Made by a program: the position numbers and the translations under genes. A stretch of 52,075 nt of DNA from Flavobacteriaceae bacterium (GTDB lineage Bacteria; Bacteroidota; Bacteroidia; Flavobacteriales; Flavobacteriaceae), in contig CANJWG010000004.1 of NCBI GenBank assembly GCA_947478365.1, forward strand, positions 1 through 52,075, read 5' to 3'. Below, one piece after another: positions 8,956 through 17,147 of this stretch (its first letter is position 1; each line of letters starts with the position of its first letter). The notes beneath the pieces were generated by a model. That model saw only the letters and a list, made by a program, of their open reading frames with translations. It did not search any database and was not told the DNA's origin.

Positions 8956-8966
8956 TTACTTTGAAC

Positions 8967-9000
8967 TTGTTTCAGAGTCTTTCAATAAATAGTATCTTTA
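8967..9000 (+). promoter_or_regulatory. Promoter of the 2-hydroxyacid dehydrogenase gene
   Basis: TTG at 8967-8969 and TATCTTTA at 8993-9000, with 23 bases between them. The -7 box has one mismatch (final A for G). The ATG follows 18 bases later. Confidence 0.5.
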
Positions 9001-9018
9001 CTTTTTCAACACAAAGCA

Positions 9019-10002
9019 ATGTCCAATAAAGACGTCAAAATACTTCACATTGACAGCAATCATTCCTTGTTGTGGGACCAATTAGAACAAGCCGGTTTTC
9101 ATAACGAAGCTGATTTCACTTCATCCAAATCTGAAATAGAAACCAAAATTCAAAACTATCACGGAATTGTTATACGCAGCCGATTTAAAATAGATAGAGA
9201 ATTCATTGATAAAGCTACGAATCTGAAATTCATTGCCCGAGTTGGGGCTGGTTTAGAAAGCATCGATTGTGATTATGCTAAATCTAAAAAAATCCATCTC
9301 ATTGCTGCACCGGAAGGCAATAGAAATGCTGTTGGCGAACATGCCATAGGAATGCTTTTGTCTTTAATGAATAAACTCAATCGAGCGGATAAATTAGTAC
9401 GTGAAGGAAAATGGATCCGAGAAGGGAATCGCGGTTATGAATTAGAAGGTAAAACCGTCGGGTTGATTGGATATGGCAATATGGGAAAATCATTCGCCAA
9501 AAAATTACGAGGCTTTGATGTAGATGTTTTGTGTTATGATATCTTGCCAGATGTTGGAGATGAAAATGCAAAACAGGTTTCATTACAAGAACTTCAACAA
9601 AAAGCGGATGTGCTGAGTCTGCATATTCCTTGGACTCCTGAAACGGATAAGATGATAAATACCAATTTTATCAATGCACTTGCTAAACCATTTTGGTTTA
9701 TCAATACATCAAGAGGTAAAAATGTGGTGACGGATGATTTGGTTACTGCTTTGCAATCCGGAAAAATTATTGGTGCTGGTTTGGATGTTTTAGAATACGA
9801 GAAATTATCGTTTGAAAACCTATTTTTGTCATCCCCGGCGGAAGAGGGGAGTGAAAAACCCATAGCATTTGAGTATTTACTAAAGTCAGAAAACGTTTTA
9901 TTAACGCCTCATATTGCCGGCTGGACATATGAAAGTCATCAAAAACTGGCTCAGGTAATTGTTGATAAAATCAAGAAATTATTTGCACAACAGTTATTTT
10001 AG
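9019..10002 (+). CDS. D-isomer-specific 2-hydroxyacid dehydrogenase (phosphoglycerate-dehydrogenase-like)
   Basis: NAD-dependent oxidoreductase of 327 residues acting on a D-2-hydroxyacid or its 2-oxoacid. It shows the family layout: a flavodoxin-like outer domain, the substrate Arg in FIARVGAGLESID, the NAD-binding GLIGYGNMGKS motif, HIPWTPETDKMIN, and the catalytic His in LTPHIAGWTYES. It lacks the ACT domain of many serine-pathway SerA enzymes, so the substrate is uncertain. It may be phosphoglycerate, hydroxypyruvate or glyoxylate. A short segment (SSPAEEGSEKP) near residues 275-285 is longer than I would expect in relatives. It is a single gene with its own promoter. Confidence 0.85.
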   Translation: MSNKDVKILHIDSNHSLLWDQLEQAGFHNEADFTSSKSEIETKIQNYHGIVIRSRFKIDREFIDKATNLKFIARVGAGLESIDCDYAKSKKIHLIAAPEGNRNAVGEHAIGMLLSLMNKLNRADKLVREGKWIREGNRGYELEGKTVGLIGYGNMGKSFAKKLRGFDVDVLCYDILPDVGDENAKQVSLQELQQKADVLSLHIPWTPETDKMINTNFINALAKPFWFINTSRGKNVVTDDLVTALQSGKIIGAGLDVLEYEKLSFENLFLSSPAEEGSEKPIAFEYLLKSENVLLTPHIAGWTYESHQKLAQVIVDKIKKLFAQQLF

Positions 10003-10028
10003 AAAATAAATTGAACTTTGAAACCCAA

Positions 10029-10063
10029 TTGACAGTGCTTTCTTTTAATTTTTTATATTTTAG
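10029..10063 (+). promoter_or_regulatory. Probable promoter of the TM2-DUF2752-DUF4870-M48 operon
   Basis: TTG at 10029-10031 and the AT-rich TATATTTTAG at 10054-10063, about 22 bases apart. The -7 box is imperfect (TATATTTT for TAnnTTTG). Confidence 0.4.
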
Positions 10064-10105
10064 TCGAATAAAACAAAACATAACCAATAAAAAACCAAAC
10101 GTATT

Positions 10106-10444
10106 ATGGAATCACAAAAAGTAGACATGTTCATGATGACCAATGCTAAATTTTTTGAAGGACATCACTTAAACGCAATTAGAGAAAGACTATTGAGTCT
10201 AGATGATTCAAAATGGGGATTAGTGCAAACCATGCAATTCAAAGATCCAACAACAAGTATCATCGTTTCACTTTTAGGAGGTGGGTTAGGGATTGACCGT
10301 TTTATGATTGGAGATACCGGAATGGGTGTTGGTAAACTCTTAACTTGTGGTGGTTTAGGAATCTGGACAATCATTGACTGGTTTTTAATTATGGGAGCCA
10401 CTCGTGAAAAAAACATGGAAATATTCCAGAATGCATTTTACTAG
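10106..10444 (+). CDS. TM2 domain membrane protein
   Basis: A 112-residue inner-membrane protein. The C-terminal half is a clear TM2 domain: two hydrophobic helices (about 52-72 and 77-98) with the conserved short loop GIDRFMIGDTGMGVGKLLTCGG and the IIDWF motif at the start of the second helix end. The soluble N-terminal half is predicted helical and has no recognised domain. It is the first gene of a four-gene membrane operon that ends with an M48 protease. TM2 proteins have no fixed biochemical role. Association with a protease suggests membrane quality control, which is inference. Confidence 0.85.
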   Translation: MESQKVDMFMMTNAKFFEGHHLNAIRERLLSLDDSKWGLVQTMQFKDPTTSIIVSLLGGGLGIDRFMIGDTGMGVGKLLTCGGLGIWTIIDWFLIMGATREKNMEIFQNAFY

Positions 10445-10447
10445 TAA

Positions 10448-10852
10448 ATGACCAGAAATAAGTTATATTTCTTGTTGCTTATAGCTTGTTTGGCTGGATT
10501 TATTTATCTTTTTTACAACATTCATACTTTACAAAGTCAAACATTCCGGGTTTGTATCATTAAAAATTTGACAGGTTATCCTTGTCCATCTTGTGGGACT
10601 ACTCGGGCTGTAACTTTGCTTTTGAAAGGAAGAATTATAGAATCGTTACTTCTAAATCCATTTGGAATAATAGTTACCATAATCATGACAATATTTCCAA
10701 TATGGATTTTAACAGATTTTTTTTTAAAAAAAGAAACCTTTTATTTTTGGTATAAAAAAGCAGAAGGGACTATTAGAAAACCATGGCTTGCCTCTATTTT
10801 AATAGTATTAGTACTTCTTAACTGGATTTGGAATATATACAAACACTTATGA
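10448..10852 (+). CDS. DUF2752 membrane protein
   Basis: A 134-residue protein with three hydrophobic helices (about 7-24, 69-90 and 113-131). The family signature is present: CPSCGTTRAVTLLLKGRI followed by the NPFG motif at the start of the second helix. The two cysteines four residues apart could bind metal or form a disulfide, and they are conserved in the family. The gene starts 3 bases after the TM2 gene and its stop overlaps the next start by four bases (ATGA), so translation is probably coupled. The function of DUF2752 is not established. Confidence 0.85.
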   Translation: MTRNKLYFLLLIACLAGFIYLFYNIHTLQSQTFRVCIIKNLTGYPCPSCGTTRAVTLLLKGRIIESLLLNPFGIIVTIIMTIFPIWILTDFFLKKETFYFWYKKAEGTIRKPWLASILIVLVLLNWIWNIYKHL

Positions 10853-11280
10853 TACAAGAAACCACTTTTACCTATAAACCAGGCGAGCACGAATCCGAAA
10901 AAGCATCCAATAGTTATTTGATGTCATTGGTAGCATTAATAGCCGGAATGCCATTGCCAATTATTAACTTATTTGCCACTTTCTTTTTTTATTTAGCCAA
11001 TAGAAAAGGAACCTATTTTGTGCGTTGGCATTGTACACAATCGTTGTTTTCCCAATTGGCGTTATTAGGAATTAACAGCGCCAGTTTTTGGTGGACCATT
11101 TCCATTATTTTTACAGATGAAAAAGTGAGCAATCAATACTTTGCTTATATTTTTACAGTGATCATATTTAACTTATTGGAAATTTTCTCCACTATTTATG
11201 CCGCTGTTCAAACCCGCAAAGGGAAACACGTTCAGTTTTTGTTTTTCGGAAATCTTACTAACTTAATTTGTAGAGCCTAA
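10849..11280 (+). CDS. DUF4870 membrane protein
   Basis: A 143-residue protein with three hydrophobic segments (about 21-45, 62-85 and 96-118) and the family motif YFVRWHCTQSLFSQL between the first two. A longer frame with ATG at 10828 exists, but the ATG at 10849 forms the ATGA overlap with the DUF2752 stop and is preferred. Its own stop overlaps the following start (TAATG). DUF4870 proteins are small, widespread membrane proteins without known biochemical activity. Here it sits inside a tightly coupled operon with a membrane protease. Confidence 0.83.
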   Translation: MIQETTFTYKPGEHESEKASNSYLMSLVALIAGMPLPIINLFATFFFYLANRKGTYFVRWHCTQSLFSQLALLGINSASFWWTISIIFTDEKVSNQYFAYIFTVIIFNLLEIFSTIYAAVQTRKGKHVQFLFFGNLTNLICRA

Positions 11281-12080
11281 TGATACAGAAAACCTTTTTA
11301 CAAGCAGTAATTATAATATCAGCATTTTTTCTGATATGGTTTGGATTTTCCCAGCTCGATTTTATGAAGTTTTTCAAAGTAAAAGAAAGAACCGAAAATC
11401 TGGAACAAAAACTTGGCGATTTGATTTGGAATCAAATAGAAGATACCGAAGACATCATTACTAATGACACCATTGTTAAATCATTGGACAAACTTATAAA
11501 ACCTATATGTGATGCTAATGATATTGACCGCGATTCGTTAAAATTGCATATTGTAATAAAAGATGAAATCAATGCATTTGCGTTGCCAAATAATCATTTG
11601 GTGGTATACACTGGGCTGATCGAAGATTGCAAACAACAAGAAGCATTACAAGGAGTTTTAGGGCATGAGATTGCTCACATCGAAAACAAACATGTAATGA
11701 AAAAGTTATCTAAAGAAATCGGCTATTCCGTATTACTCACCGCTGCAGGTGGAACAAAAGGAGGACAAATGGCACGTGAGCTATTGAAAACTCTTTCGTC
11801 ATCTGCTTATGATAGAAAACTTGAAAAAGAAGCTGATATTACAAGTGTTGACTATATGCTAAAAGCTAAGATTGATCCAAAACCTATGGCCGATTTTATG
11901 TTTCAAATGGCACAGGACAATAAATCGGATAAAAATATGGAATGGATTTCAGATCATCCGGATTCAGAAGCAAGAGCTAAATATATTTTGGAATATATTA
12001 AAGGAAAGAAATTAGAAAGCAAAGCTACGCTTTCTGAAAAAGAGTGGAAAGATTTTCAGAAAAAAGTTGGAAAAGAGTAA
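11280..12080 (+). CDS. M48 family membrane metalloprotease
   Basis: A zinc endopeptidase of 266 residues. One N-terminal membrane helix (about 5-24) is followed by the peptidase domain. The zinc site is HEIAH (His129, Glu130, His133) with the third ligand Glu184 in LEKEAD. It resembles the BepA/LoiP and HtpX group. The protein has neither a TPR domain nor a lipobox, so it is probably tethered with its catalytic domain in the periplasm. The start codon overlaps the DUF4870 stop (TAATG). Proteolysis of misfolded envelope proteins is the usual role of relatives. The three upstream membrane proteins may be partners or substrates. Confidence 0.88.
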   Translation: MIQKTFLQAVIIISAFFLIWFGFSQLDFMKFFKVKERTENLEQKLGDLIWNQIEDTEDIITNDTIVKSLDKLIKPICDANDIDRDSLKLHIVIKDEINAFALPNNHLVVYTGLIEDCKQQEALQGVLGHEIAHIENKHVMKKLSKEIGYSVLLTAAGGTKGGQMARELLKTLSSSAYDRKLEKEADITSVDYMLKAKIDPKPMADFMFQMAQDNKSDKNMEWISDHPDSEARAKYILEYIKGKKLESKATLSEKEWKDFQKKVGKE

Positions 12081-12117
12081 TATTGAGTCCTCTGGTTTTA
12101 AGAAATAGGAGACTTTA

Positions 12118-13935
12118 TTATTTATAATTCTTTTCTTTCTTTTCAAGTTCCGCCTGAAATTCTTCCATAACAGGTTTCATAGTGCTTTCAGGAATATCTG
12201 CAATTCGGATGTACATTAATCCATCAATAGCATTATTGAATAGCGGGTCAACATTAAAAGCAACTAATCGCGCGTTTTGCTTGATGTATTTTTTTATAAG
12301 TACCGGGAGTCTCAAATTTCCGGGTTCTAGTTCATCAATGATTTTGTCAAATTTATTCAAATCAGCTTCTGCTTCATCAAAAATAAAATCTTTGTCAGCG
12401 TCTTTTAATTTTACTTTAAATTCCTTTTTAGGTTTAATATATTGCGCGATGTAAGGGTCGTAATAATTGGATTTCATAAACTCGATCATTAATGATTTTG
12501 AGAAATCGGTAAACTGATTGCTAATACTCACACCACCAAGGAGAAATTTATGTTCCGGATAACGTAAAGTTGTATGTATGATTCCACGCCACAACAGGAA
12601 CAAAGGCATTGGTTTTTGCTGATACTCTTTAACAATAAAAGCTCTTCCCATTTCAATAGATTGCTTCATCATATCGTGCAATTCAGAATCAAATCGGAAT
12701 AAATCATTCAGATAAAAACCTTCCATGCCAAATTTTGGGAAAATTTCAGAACCCAATCCCATTCTATAAGCACCAGCAACGCGTTTGGTGTCTTCATCCC
12801 ACAAAAACATGTGATGATAATACTGATCGTATTTGTCTAAATCAATAGACTCGTTTGTCCCTTCACCCACTTCACGGAAAGTAATTTCACGCAATCTTCC
12901 AATTTCATGTAATATATTTGGAATTTTATGGGCTTCAGTAAAAAAAACTTCATAATTTTTGCTTTGAAAAAACCGACAATCAGTTGCTCTCAATTTCTCC
13001 ACTTCTGCTACCATTTTTTCATGATTGGCAGGGAAAACAATTTCTTTTGGAGTTTTTGGAGTTTTTAAATTCAGGTTTAAATTTAAATTCTGTGAGCTTA
13101 ATAGTTTACTTTCTTCATTAAAAGAATTAGCTAGCATATATGTTTTCTTTCTCAAGAATTCTGAATATTCTTCAATACTTTTGTGCTCGTTTTGCTCGGT
13201 AACAGAAATAGGTTTTCCAATACGAACTTTAATTACTCGTCCTTTTTGTGTCAATAATTCTGATGGCAATTTTGCTGTTCTAAGTGTTGGATTTATTTTA
13301 GACAAGAGATAGAAAAAACGACTATTTTTGGCGTGAAAATAAATAGGAATTACAGGAACTTGGGCTTTTCGAATGACTTTTATAGCGCCTTCTTCCCATG
13401 CTTTATCAACTACTAATTTCCCGTCTTTGTAAGTTGAAACTTCTCCTGCCGGAAACATCCCCAATGGTTTTCCATCGCTCAGATGACGCAAGGTTTCCTT
13501 TATTCCAATCACACTAGACTTAGCATCTTTACGATCTTCAAAAGGATTTACTGGCATGATATATTGTTTCATGGGCTCAATTCGGTGCAACAGAAAATTG
13601 GCTATAATTTTAAAGTCGGGCTCTTTTTCGAGCATCAGTTTTAACAAAAGTATTCCATCTATTCCACCCAACGGATGATTGGAAATAGTGATATAAGGAA
13701 CGTCTTTTGGCAAACGTTTAAAATCTTCTTCCGGAATTTCAAATTTGATTTGTAATTCATCCAAAATAGCATTTAAAAATTCTATTTCGCTTAAATGCTT
13801 ATTTCGGTCATACATTTTATTTAAGTTCGAAATTTTTAAAGCTTTCATTAATAGCCAGCCACAAAAAGTTCCGAAAACTCCGTACTTATCTGCTTTTATT
13901 GCTTTTGCAACTTCTTTGGCGGTGACTAAACCCAT
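12118..13935 (-). CDS. olsF: Bifunctional ornithine-lipid acyltransferase OlsF-like
   Basis: A 605-residue two-domain enzyme. The N-terminal half is a PlsC-type acyltransferase: SNHPLGGIDG at 85-94, where His87 and Asp93 are one residue further apart than in the usual HX4D motif, and GMFPAGEVS in place of the FPEG block. The C-terminal half (about 310-600) is a GNAT-fold OlsB/hemolysin-like acyltransferase with EIGRLREITFREVGEGT and LFLLWRGI. This matches OlsF, which makes ornithine lipids from ornithine by N- and then O-acylation and is known from Serratia and Flavobacterium johnsoniae. A TTG start at 13965 would lie inside the promoter -7 box, so ATG 13935 is the real start. Confidence 0.85.
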   Translation of the reverse strand: MGLVTAKEVAKAIKADKYGVFGTFCGWLLMKALKISNLNKMYDRNKHLSEIEFLNAILDELQIKFEIPEEDFKRLPKDVPYITISNHPLGGIDGILLLKLMLEKEPDFKIIANFLLHRIEPMKQYIMPVNPFEDRKDAKSSVIGIKETLRHLSDGKPLGMFPAGEVSTYKDGKLVVDKAWEEGAIKVIRKAQVPVIPIYFHAKNSRFFYLLSKINPTLRTAKLPSELLTQKGRVIKVRIGKPISVTEQNEHKSIEEYSEFLRKKTYMLANSFNEESKLLSSQNLNLNLNLKTPKTPKEIVFPANHEKMVAEVEKLRATDCRFFQSKNYEVFFTEAHKIPNILHEIGRLREITFREVGEGTNESIDLDKYDQYYHHMFLWDEDTKRVAGAYRMGLGSEIFPKFGMEGFYLNDLFRFDSELHDMMKQSIEMGRAFIVKEYQQKPMPLFLLWRGIIHTTLRYPEHKFLLGGVSISNQFTDFSKSLMIEFMKSNYYDPYIAQYIKPKKEFKVKLKDADKDFIFDEAEADLNKFDKIIDELEPGNLRLPVLIKKYIKQNARLVAFNVDPLFNNAIDGLMYIRIADIPESTMKPVMEEFQAELEKKEKNYK

Positions 13936-13962
13936 GTATGATTTTGGTTTTTGAGTAGAAAA

Positions 13963-13970
13963 CAAAGATA
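13963..13970 (-). promoter_or_regulatory. Promoter -7 box of olsF
   Basis: TATCTTTG on the minus strand, an exact TAnnTTTG match, 27 bases before the olsF ATG. It excludes the longer TTG-initiated reading frame. Confidence 0.65.
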
Positions 13971-14116
13971 GTAATTCTACTTAAATAGGGTAAAGAAATT
14001 GAAGATTGTTGATAGTGGATTCTGATTTTAGAAATGGAAGACATCTGCAGTCTGATATTGTTAAACTTAATTCAAAAATCTATCACTTTTGAGTTTCAAA
14101 TGTTTATGTTTTTATC

Positions 14117-14178
14117 TACATTTGACACGAGATCTTTTGACCGAATTGAAAGAAGTTAAAAACACTTAAAAACACTTG
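14117..14178 (+). promoter_or_regulatory. Promoter -7 box and leader of xth, sharing blocks with the bioF leader
   Basis: TACATTTG (14117-14124) matches the -7 consensus. The leader then reads ACACGAG, an 11-base variable part, and GAATTGA followed by GAAGTTAA. The bioF leader has TTTGACACGAG and GAATTGA plus CGAAGTAA in the same order. The agreement over two separate blocks is more than I would expect by chance. A weak 4-bp stem with one mismatch is possible in the variable part. Confidence 0.5.
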
Positions 14179-14940
14179 ATGAGAATTATTTCTTATAATG
14201 TAAATGGTATTCGCGCGGCTATTGCAAAAGGTTTTTTAGATTGGTTGCAGCAAGCCAATCCCGATGTGATTTGTCTTCAAGAAATAAAAGCTACTGAAGA
14301 CCAAATACCTATCGAAGAAATTACTGCTGCAGGTTATCCGTATCAATATTATTTTTCAGCACAAAAAAAGGGGTACAGTGGTGTTGCTATTTTATCCAAA
14401 ATAAAACCCAACAAAGTGGTTCATGGAACCGAAGTGACACACATGGATTTTGAAGGGAGAAATCTTAGAGTCGATTTTGATGATATTTCAGTGATGAGTT
14501 TGTATTTACCATCGGGGACTAACCTAGACCGTTTGGACCACAAGTTCAAATATATGGATGATTTTCAAAATTATATTGATGCTTTAAAAGAGCAAATTCC
14601 AAATCTTATCATTTGTGGGGATTATAATATTTGCCATGAAGCCATTGACATTCATGACCCAATTCGCAACAAAACTGTTTCAGGTTTTTTACCAGAAGAA
14701 AGAGCTTGGTTAGATAAATTTATGAAATCTGGTTTTATTGACAGCTTCCGCCATTTTAATAAAGAACCCCATAATTACAGTTGGTGGAGTTATCGAGCAG
14801 GAGCTAGAGGGAATAATAAAGGATGGCGTATCGATTATAATTTAGTTAGCGAAAATTTAAAAGACAGAATGAGCAGAGCCGTAATTTTGCCCGAGGCGAA
14901 GCATTCTGACCACTGCCCAATTTTAGTAGAAATTGATTAA
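14179..14940 (+). CDS. xth: Exodeoxyribonuclease III (AP endonuclease)
   Basis: Base-excision-repair nuclease that cuts at abasic sites and has 3'-5' exonuclease and 3'-phosphatase activity. It has 253 residues, full length for the ExoA/Xth family. Signatures seen: ISYNVNGIRA at the N-terminus, CLQEIKA carrying the metal-binding Glu, GDYNICHEAID, WRIDYNLVS and the C-terminal catalytic SDHCPI. ATG 14179 is preferred over the overlapping TTG at 14176. An OmpA-like lipoprotein gene follows after 42 bases without a visible terminator, so the two could share a transcript. Confidence 0.95.
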   Translation: MRIISYNVNGIRAAIAKGFLDWLQQANPDVICLQEIKATEDQIPIEEITAAGYPYQYYFSAQKKGYSGVAILSKIKPNKVVHGTEVTHMDFEGRNLRVDFDDISVMSLYLPSGTNLDRLDHKFKYMDDFQNYIDALKEQIPNLIICGDYNICHEAIDIHDPIRNKTVSGFLPEERAWLDKFMKSGFIDSFRHFNKEPHNYSWWSYRAGARGNNKGWRIDYNLVSENLKDRMSRAVILPEAKHSDHCPILVEID

Positions 14941-14982
14941 TAAAAAAAATAGAGCAAAGAGAATATATAAAAGAGTATAGAG

Positions 14983-15948
14983 ATGATAAAAAGAATAGTT
15001 TTTGGCTTTGCCATATTGAGTTTTATGACATCATGTGTGTCAAAAAAAATCTATAATGATTTGGAAAACAAATACACCGATTTAAAGAAGGAAAACCGAT
15101 TTTTATCGGATGAAAACGAGGAACTCCATAAAGCTAATGCTGAATTTGATTCGGTTAATAAAGCCTTGACAGCGGAGCGTGATCAACTCAAAGCTGACAG
15201 AGACAAGCTACAGGCGGATTATACTGCAACAAGTAACAACTTGAAAACACTGCAGGATTCTTATGCGGCTTTGGAGAAAAATAGCAACGATGCCCTGGAA
15301 ACTAATATGTCAAAGAATCGAGATTTGTTAGCGCAACTTGACGCTAAAGAAAAAACGCTAGCGGCTGAGCAAGACAGATTGAATAAGTTAAGTAGCGAAT
15401 TGGCAACAAATGCCAAACGATTAAACGAGTTAGAAGCAATGATAGCTGCGAAAGATGCCGCTATGAAAAAGCTGAAAGATACGCTCTCAAAAGCATTGAA
15501 TGCCTTTGAAGGAAAAGGATTGACCGTATACCAAAAGAACGGGAAAGTTTACGTGTCGATGGAAAACAAATTATTGTTCCAAACCGGAAGTTGGTCTGTC
15601 GGTTCTGAAGGGAGAACTGCCGTTGTTGAAGTTGGAAAAGTTTTAGCTCAAAATCCCGACATTACGGTTTTGATTGAAGGACATACTGATAACGATAAAA
15701 TTCTCGGAAATATTGGTGGTGGCATAGAAAACAACTGGGACTTGTCAACCAAAAGAGCTACAGCAATTGTAAATATTTTATGTGAAAATAGCGGAATCAG
15801 AAAACAAAACTTAACTGCAGCTGGTCGTGGTGAATTTGCACCGATATTGAGCAATGATAACAATGAAGGCAAAGCTAAAAACCGAAGAATTGAAATTATT
15901 TTGACGCCAAAACTGGATGAGATTTCTAAGATGCTGAATGAGTTTTAA
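14983..15948 (+). CDS. OmpA-family outer-membrane lipoprotein with coiled coil
   Basis: A 321-residue lipoprotein: lipobox MTSC with Cys18, then a long coiled coil (about 25-165, heptad-rich, repeated Lys/Glu/Leu/Asn), then a C-terminal OmpA-like peptidoglycan-binding domain (about 195-315). The OmpA domain shows ITVLIEGHTDND, LSTKRATAIVNIL, LTAAGRGEFAPI and NRRIEIIL, including the NRR(I/V)E peptidoglycan-anchor motif. It probably links the outer membrane to the cell wall. The coiled coil gives reach or promotes oligomerisation. Confidence 0.92.
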   Translation: MIKRIVFGFAILSFMTSCVSKKIYNDLENKYTDLKKENRFLSDENEELHKANAEFDSVNKALTAERDQLKADRDKLQADYTATSNNLKTLQDSYAALEKNSNDALETNMSKNRDLLAQLDAKEKTLAAEQDRLNKLSSELATNAKRLNELEAMIAAKDAAMKKLKDTLSKALNAFEGKGLTVYQKNGKVYVSMENKLLFQTGSWSVGSEGRTAVVEVGKVLAQNPDITVLIEGHTDNDKILGNIGGGIENNWDLSTKRATAIVNILCENSGIRKQNLTAAGRGEFAPILSNDNNEGKAKNRRIEIILTPKLDEISKMLNEF

Positions 15949-15986
15949 GAAATAGGCAAAAGACATTAGGCAGTTGCCAAAAGTTT

Positions 15987-16022
15987 AAGGGTTCTGAGTT
16001 TTTTCTTAGAACCTTTTTTTCT
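15987..16022 (+). terminator. Rho-independent terminator after the OmpA-like gene
   Basis: GGTTCT (15990-15995) pairs with AGAACC (16008-16013), with extra pairs on both ends, followed by seven T. Confidence 0.75.
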
Positions 16023-16074
16023 AAACGTTTCCAAAAAATGTGTTAATCAAACGGTTTTAACGCTAACAAAATTT

Positions 16075-16082
16075 TACTTTTG
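16075..16082 (+). promoter_or_regulatory. Promoter -7 box of the aldo/keto reductase gene
   Basis: TACTTTTG matches TAnnTTTG and lies 30 bases before the ATG. No clear upstream TTG is present. Confidence 0.55.
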
Positions 16083-16112
16083 TGCCACAAAAAATAGATT
16101 TCAAATCAAAAA

Positions 16113-17147
16113 ATGAACTACACTACCTTACCCAACACCGATATAAAAGTCAGTAAAATTTGCCTTGGAACGATGACTTTTGGAGAACAAAACTCTGAGA
16201 GCGATGCCCATTCTCAATTAGATTATGCTATTGAAAAAGGAATTAATTTTATCGACACTGCCGAAATGTATCCGATTGCAGCACGAGAAGCTACACTTGG
16301 AGAAACGGAAAGGTATATTGGAACCTGGTTAAAAAAATCGGGCAAAAGAGATGATTTGGTTATTGCCACAAAGATCGCAGGGCCAAACAGAAAAATGGAA
16401 TACATCAGAAACCCACTTGATTTTTCGAAGAAAAGCATATACGAAGCGGTAGATTTGAGCCTAAAAAATCTTCATACCGATTATATCGATTTATACCAAA
16501 TGCACTGGCCGGAACGTGTAATGAATATGTTTGGACAACGAGGTGTTTCCAAAATTGATACCCATTGGCAGGAAAATTTCTTCGAAGTATTAAGCGTTTA
16601 TGATGGTTTAATCAAAGAAGGGAAGATAAAACACATTGGCGTTTCAAATGAAAATCCGTATGGTGTGATGAAATTTATCAGCGAAAGCGAGAAACATAAT
16701 TTTCCCAGAATTGTTACGATTCAAAATCCCTATTCGTTACTAAACCGTTTGTATGAAGTGGGACTTTCCGAAATTGGGATGCGAGAAAATGTTGGTTTAT
16801 TGGCTTATTCTCCGTTGGGATTTAGCTTTTTGACAGGCAAACATTTGAATGGCGTTTTACCAACTTCACGTTTGGGATTGTTCCCTCAGTTTTCAAGATA
16901 TTCAAATGAAAATTGTCATAAGGCAACAAAACTATATCAAGAATTAGCCCAAGCGAACGGATTGACTTTAACCCAAATGGCATTGGCATTCGTAAACCAA
17001 CAGGATTTTGTGACATCAACCATTATTGGCGCCACAACTATGGAACAGCTTCAGGAAAATATAGCAGCTTTTGAAACCGTTTTAAGTTCGGAAGTTATCA
17101 ATGAAATCAATAAAATTCAGGAATTAATTCCGAATCCTGCGCCTTAA
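16113..17147 (+). CDS. NADP(H)-dependent aldo/keto reductase, Tas-like
   Basis: A 344-residue cytoplasmic TIM-barrel oxidoreductase that reduces aldehydes or ketones with NADPH. The tetrad region is visible: Asp and Tyr in NFIDTAEMYP, Lys in LVIATKIAG and His in YQMHWPER. The C-terminal coenzyme block STIIGATTMEQLQENIAAF is also present. The MHWPERVMNMFGQRG segment and length are typical of the Tas subgroup. The natural substrate cannot be told from the sequence. The gene abuts the convergent sugar dehydrogenase gene: the stop codons are adjacent with no spacing. Confidence 0.9.
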   Translation: MNYTTLPNTDIKVSKICLGTMTFGEQNSESDAHSQLDYAIEKGINFIDTAEMYPIAAREATLGETERYIGTWLKKSGKRDDLVIATKIAGPNRKMEYIRNPLDFSKKSIYEAVDLSLKNLHTDYIDLYQMHWPERVMNMFGQRGVSKIDTHWQENFFEVLSVYDGLIKEGKIKHIGVSNENPYGVMKFISESEKHNFPRIVTIQNPYSLLNRLYEVGLSEIGMRENVGLLAYSPLGFSFLTGKHLNGVLPTSRLGLFPQFSRYSNENCHKATKLYQELAQANGLTLTQMALAFVNQQDFVTSTIIGATTMEQLQENIAAFETVLSSEVINEINKIQELIPNPAP

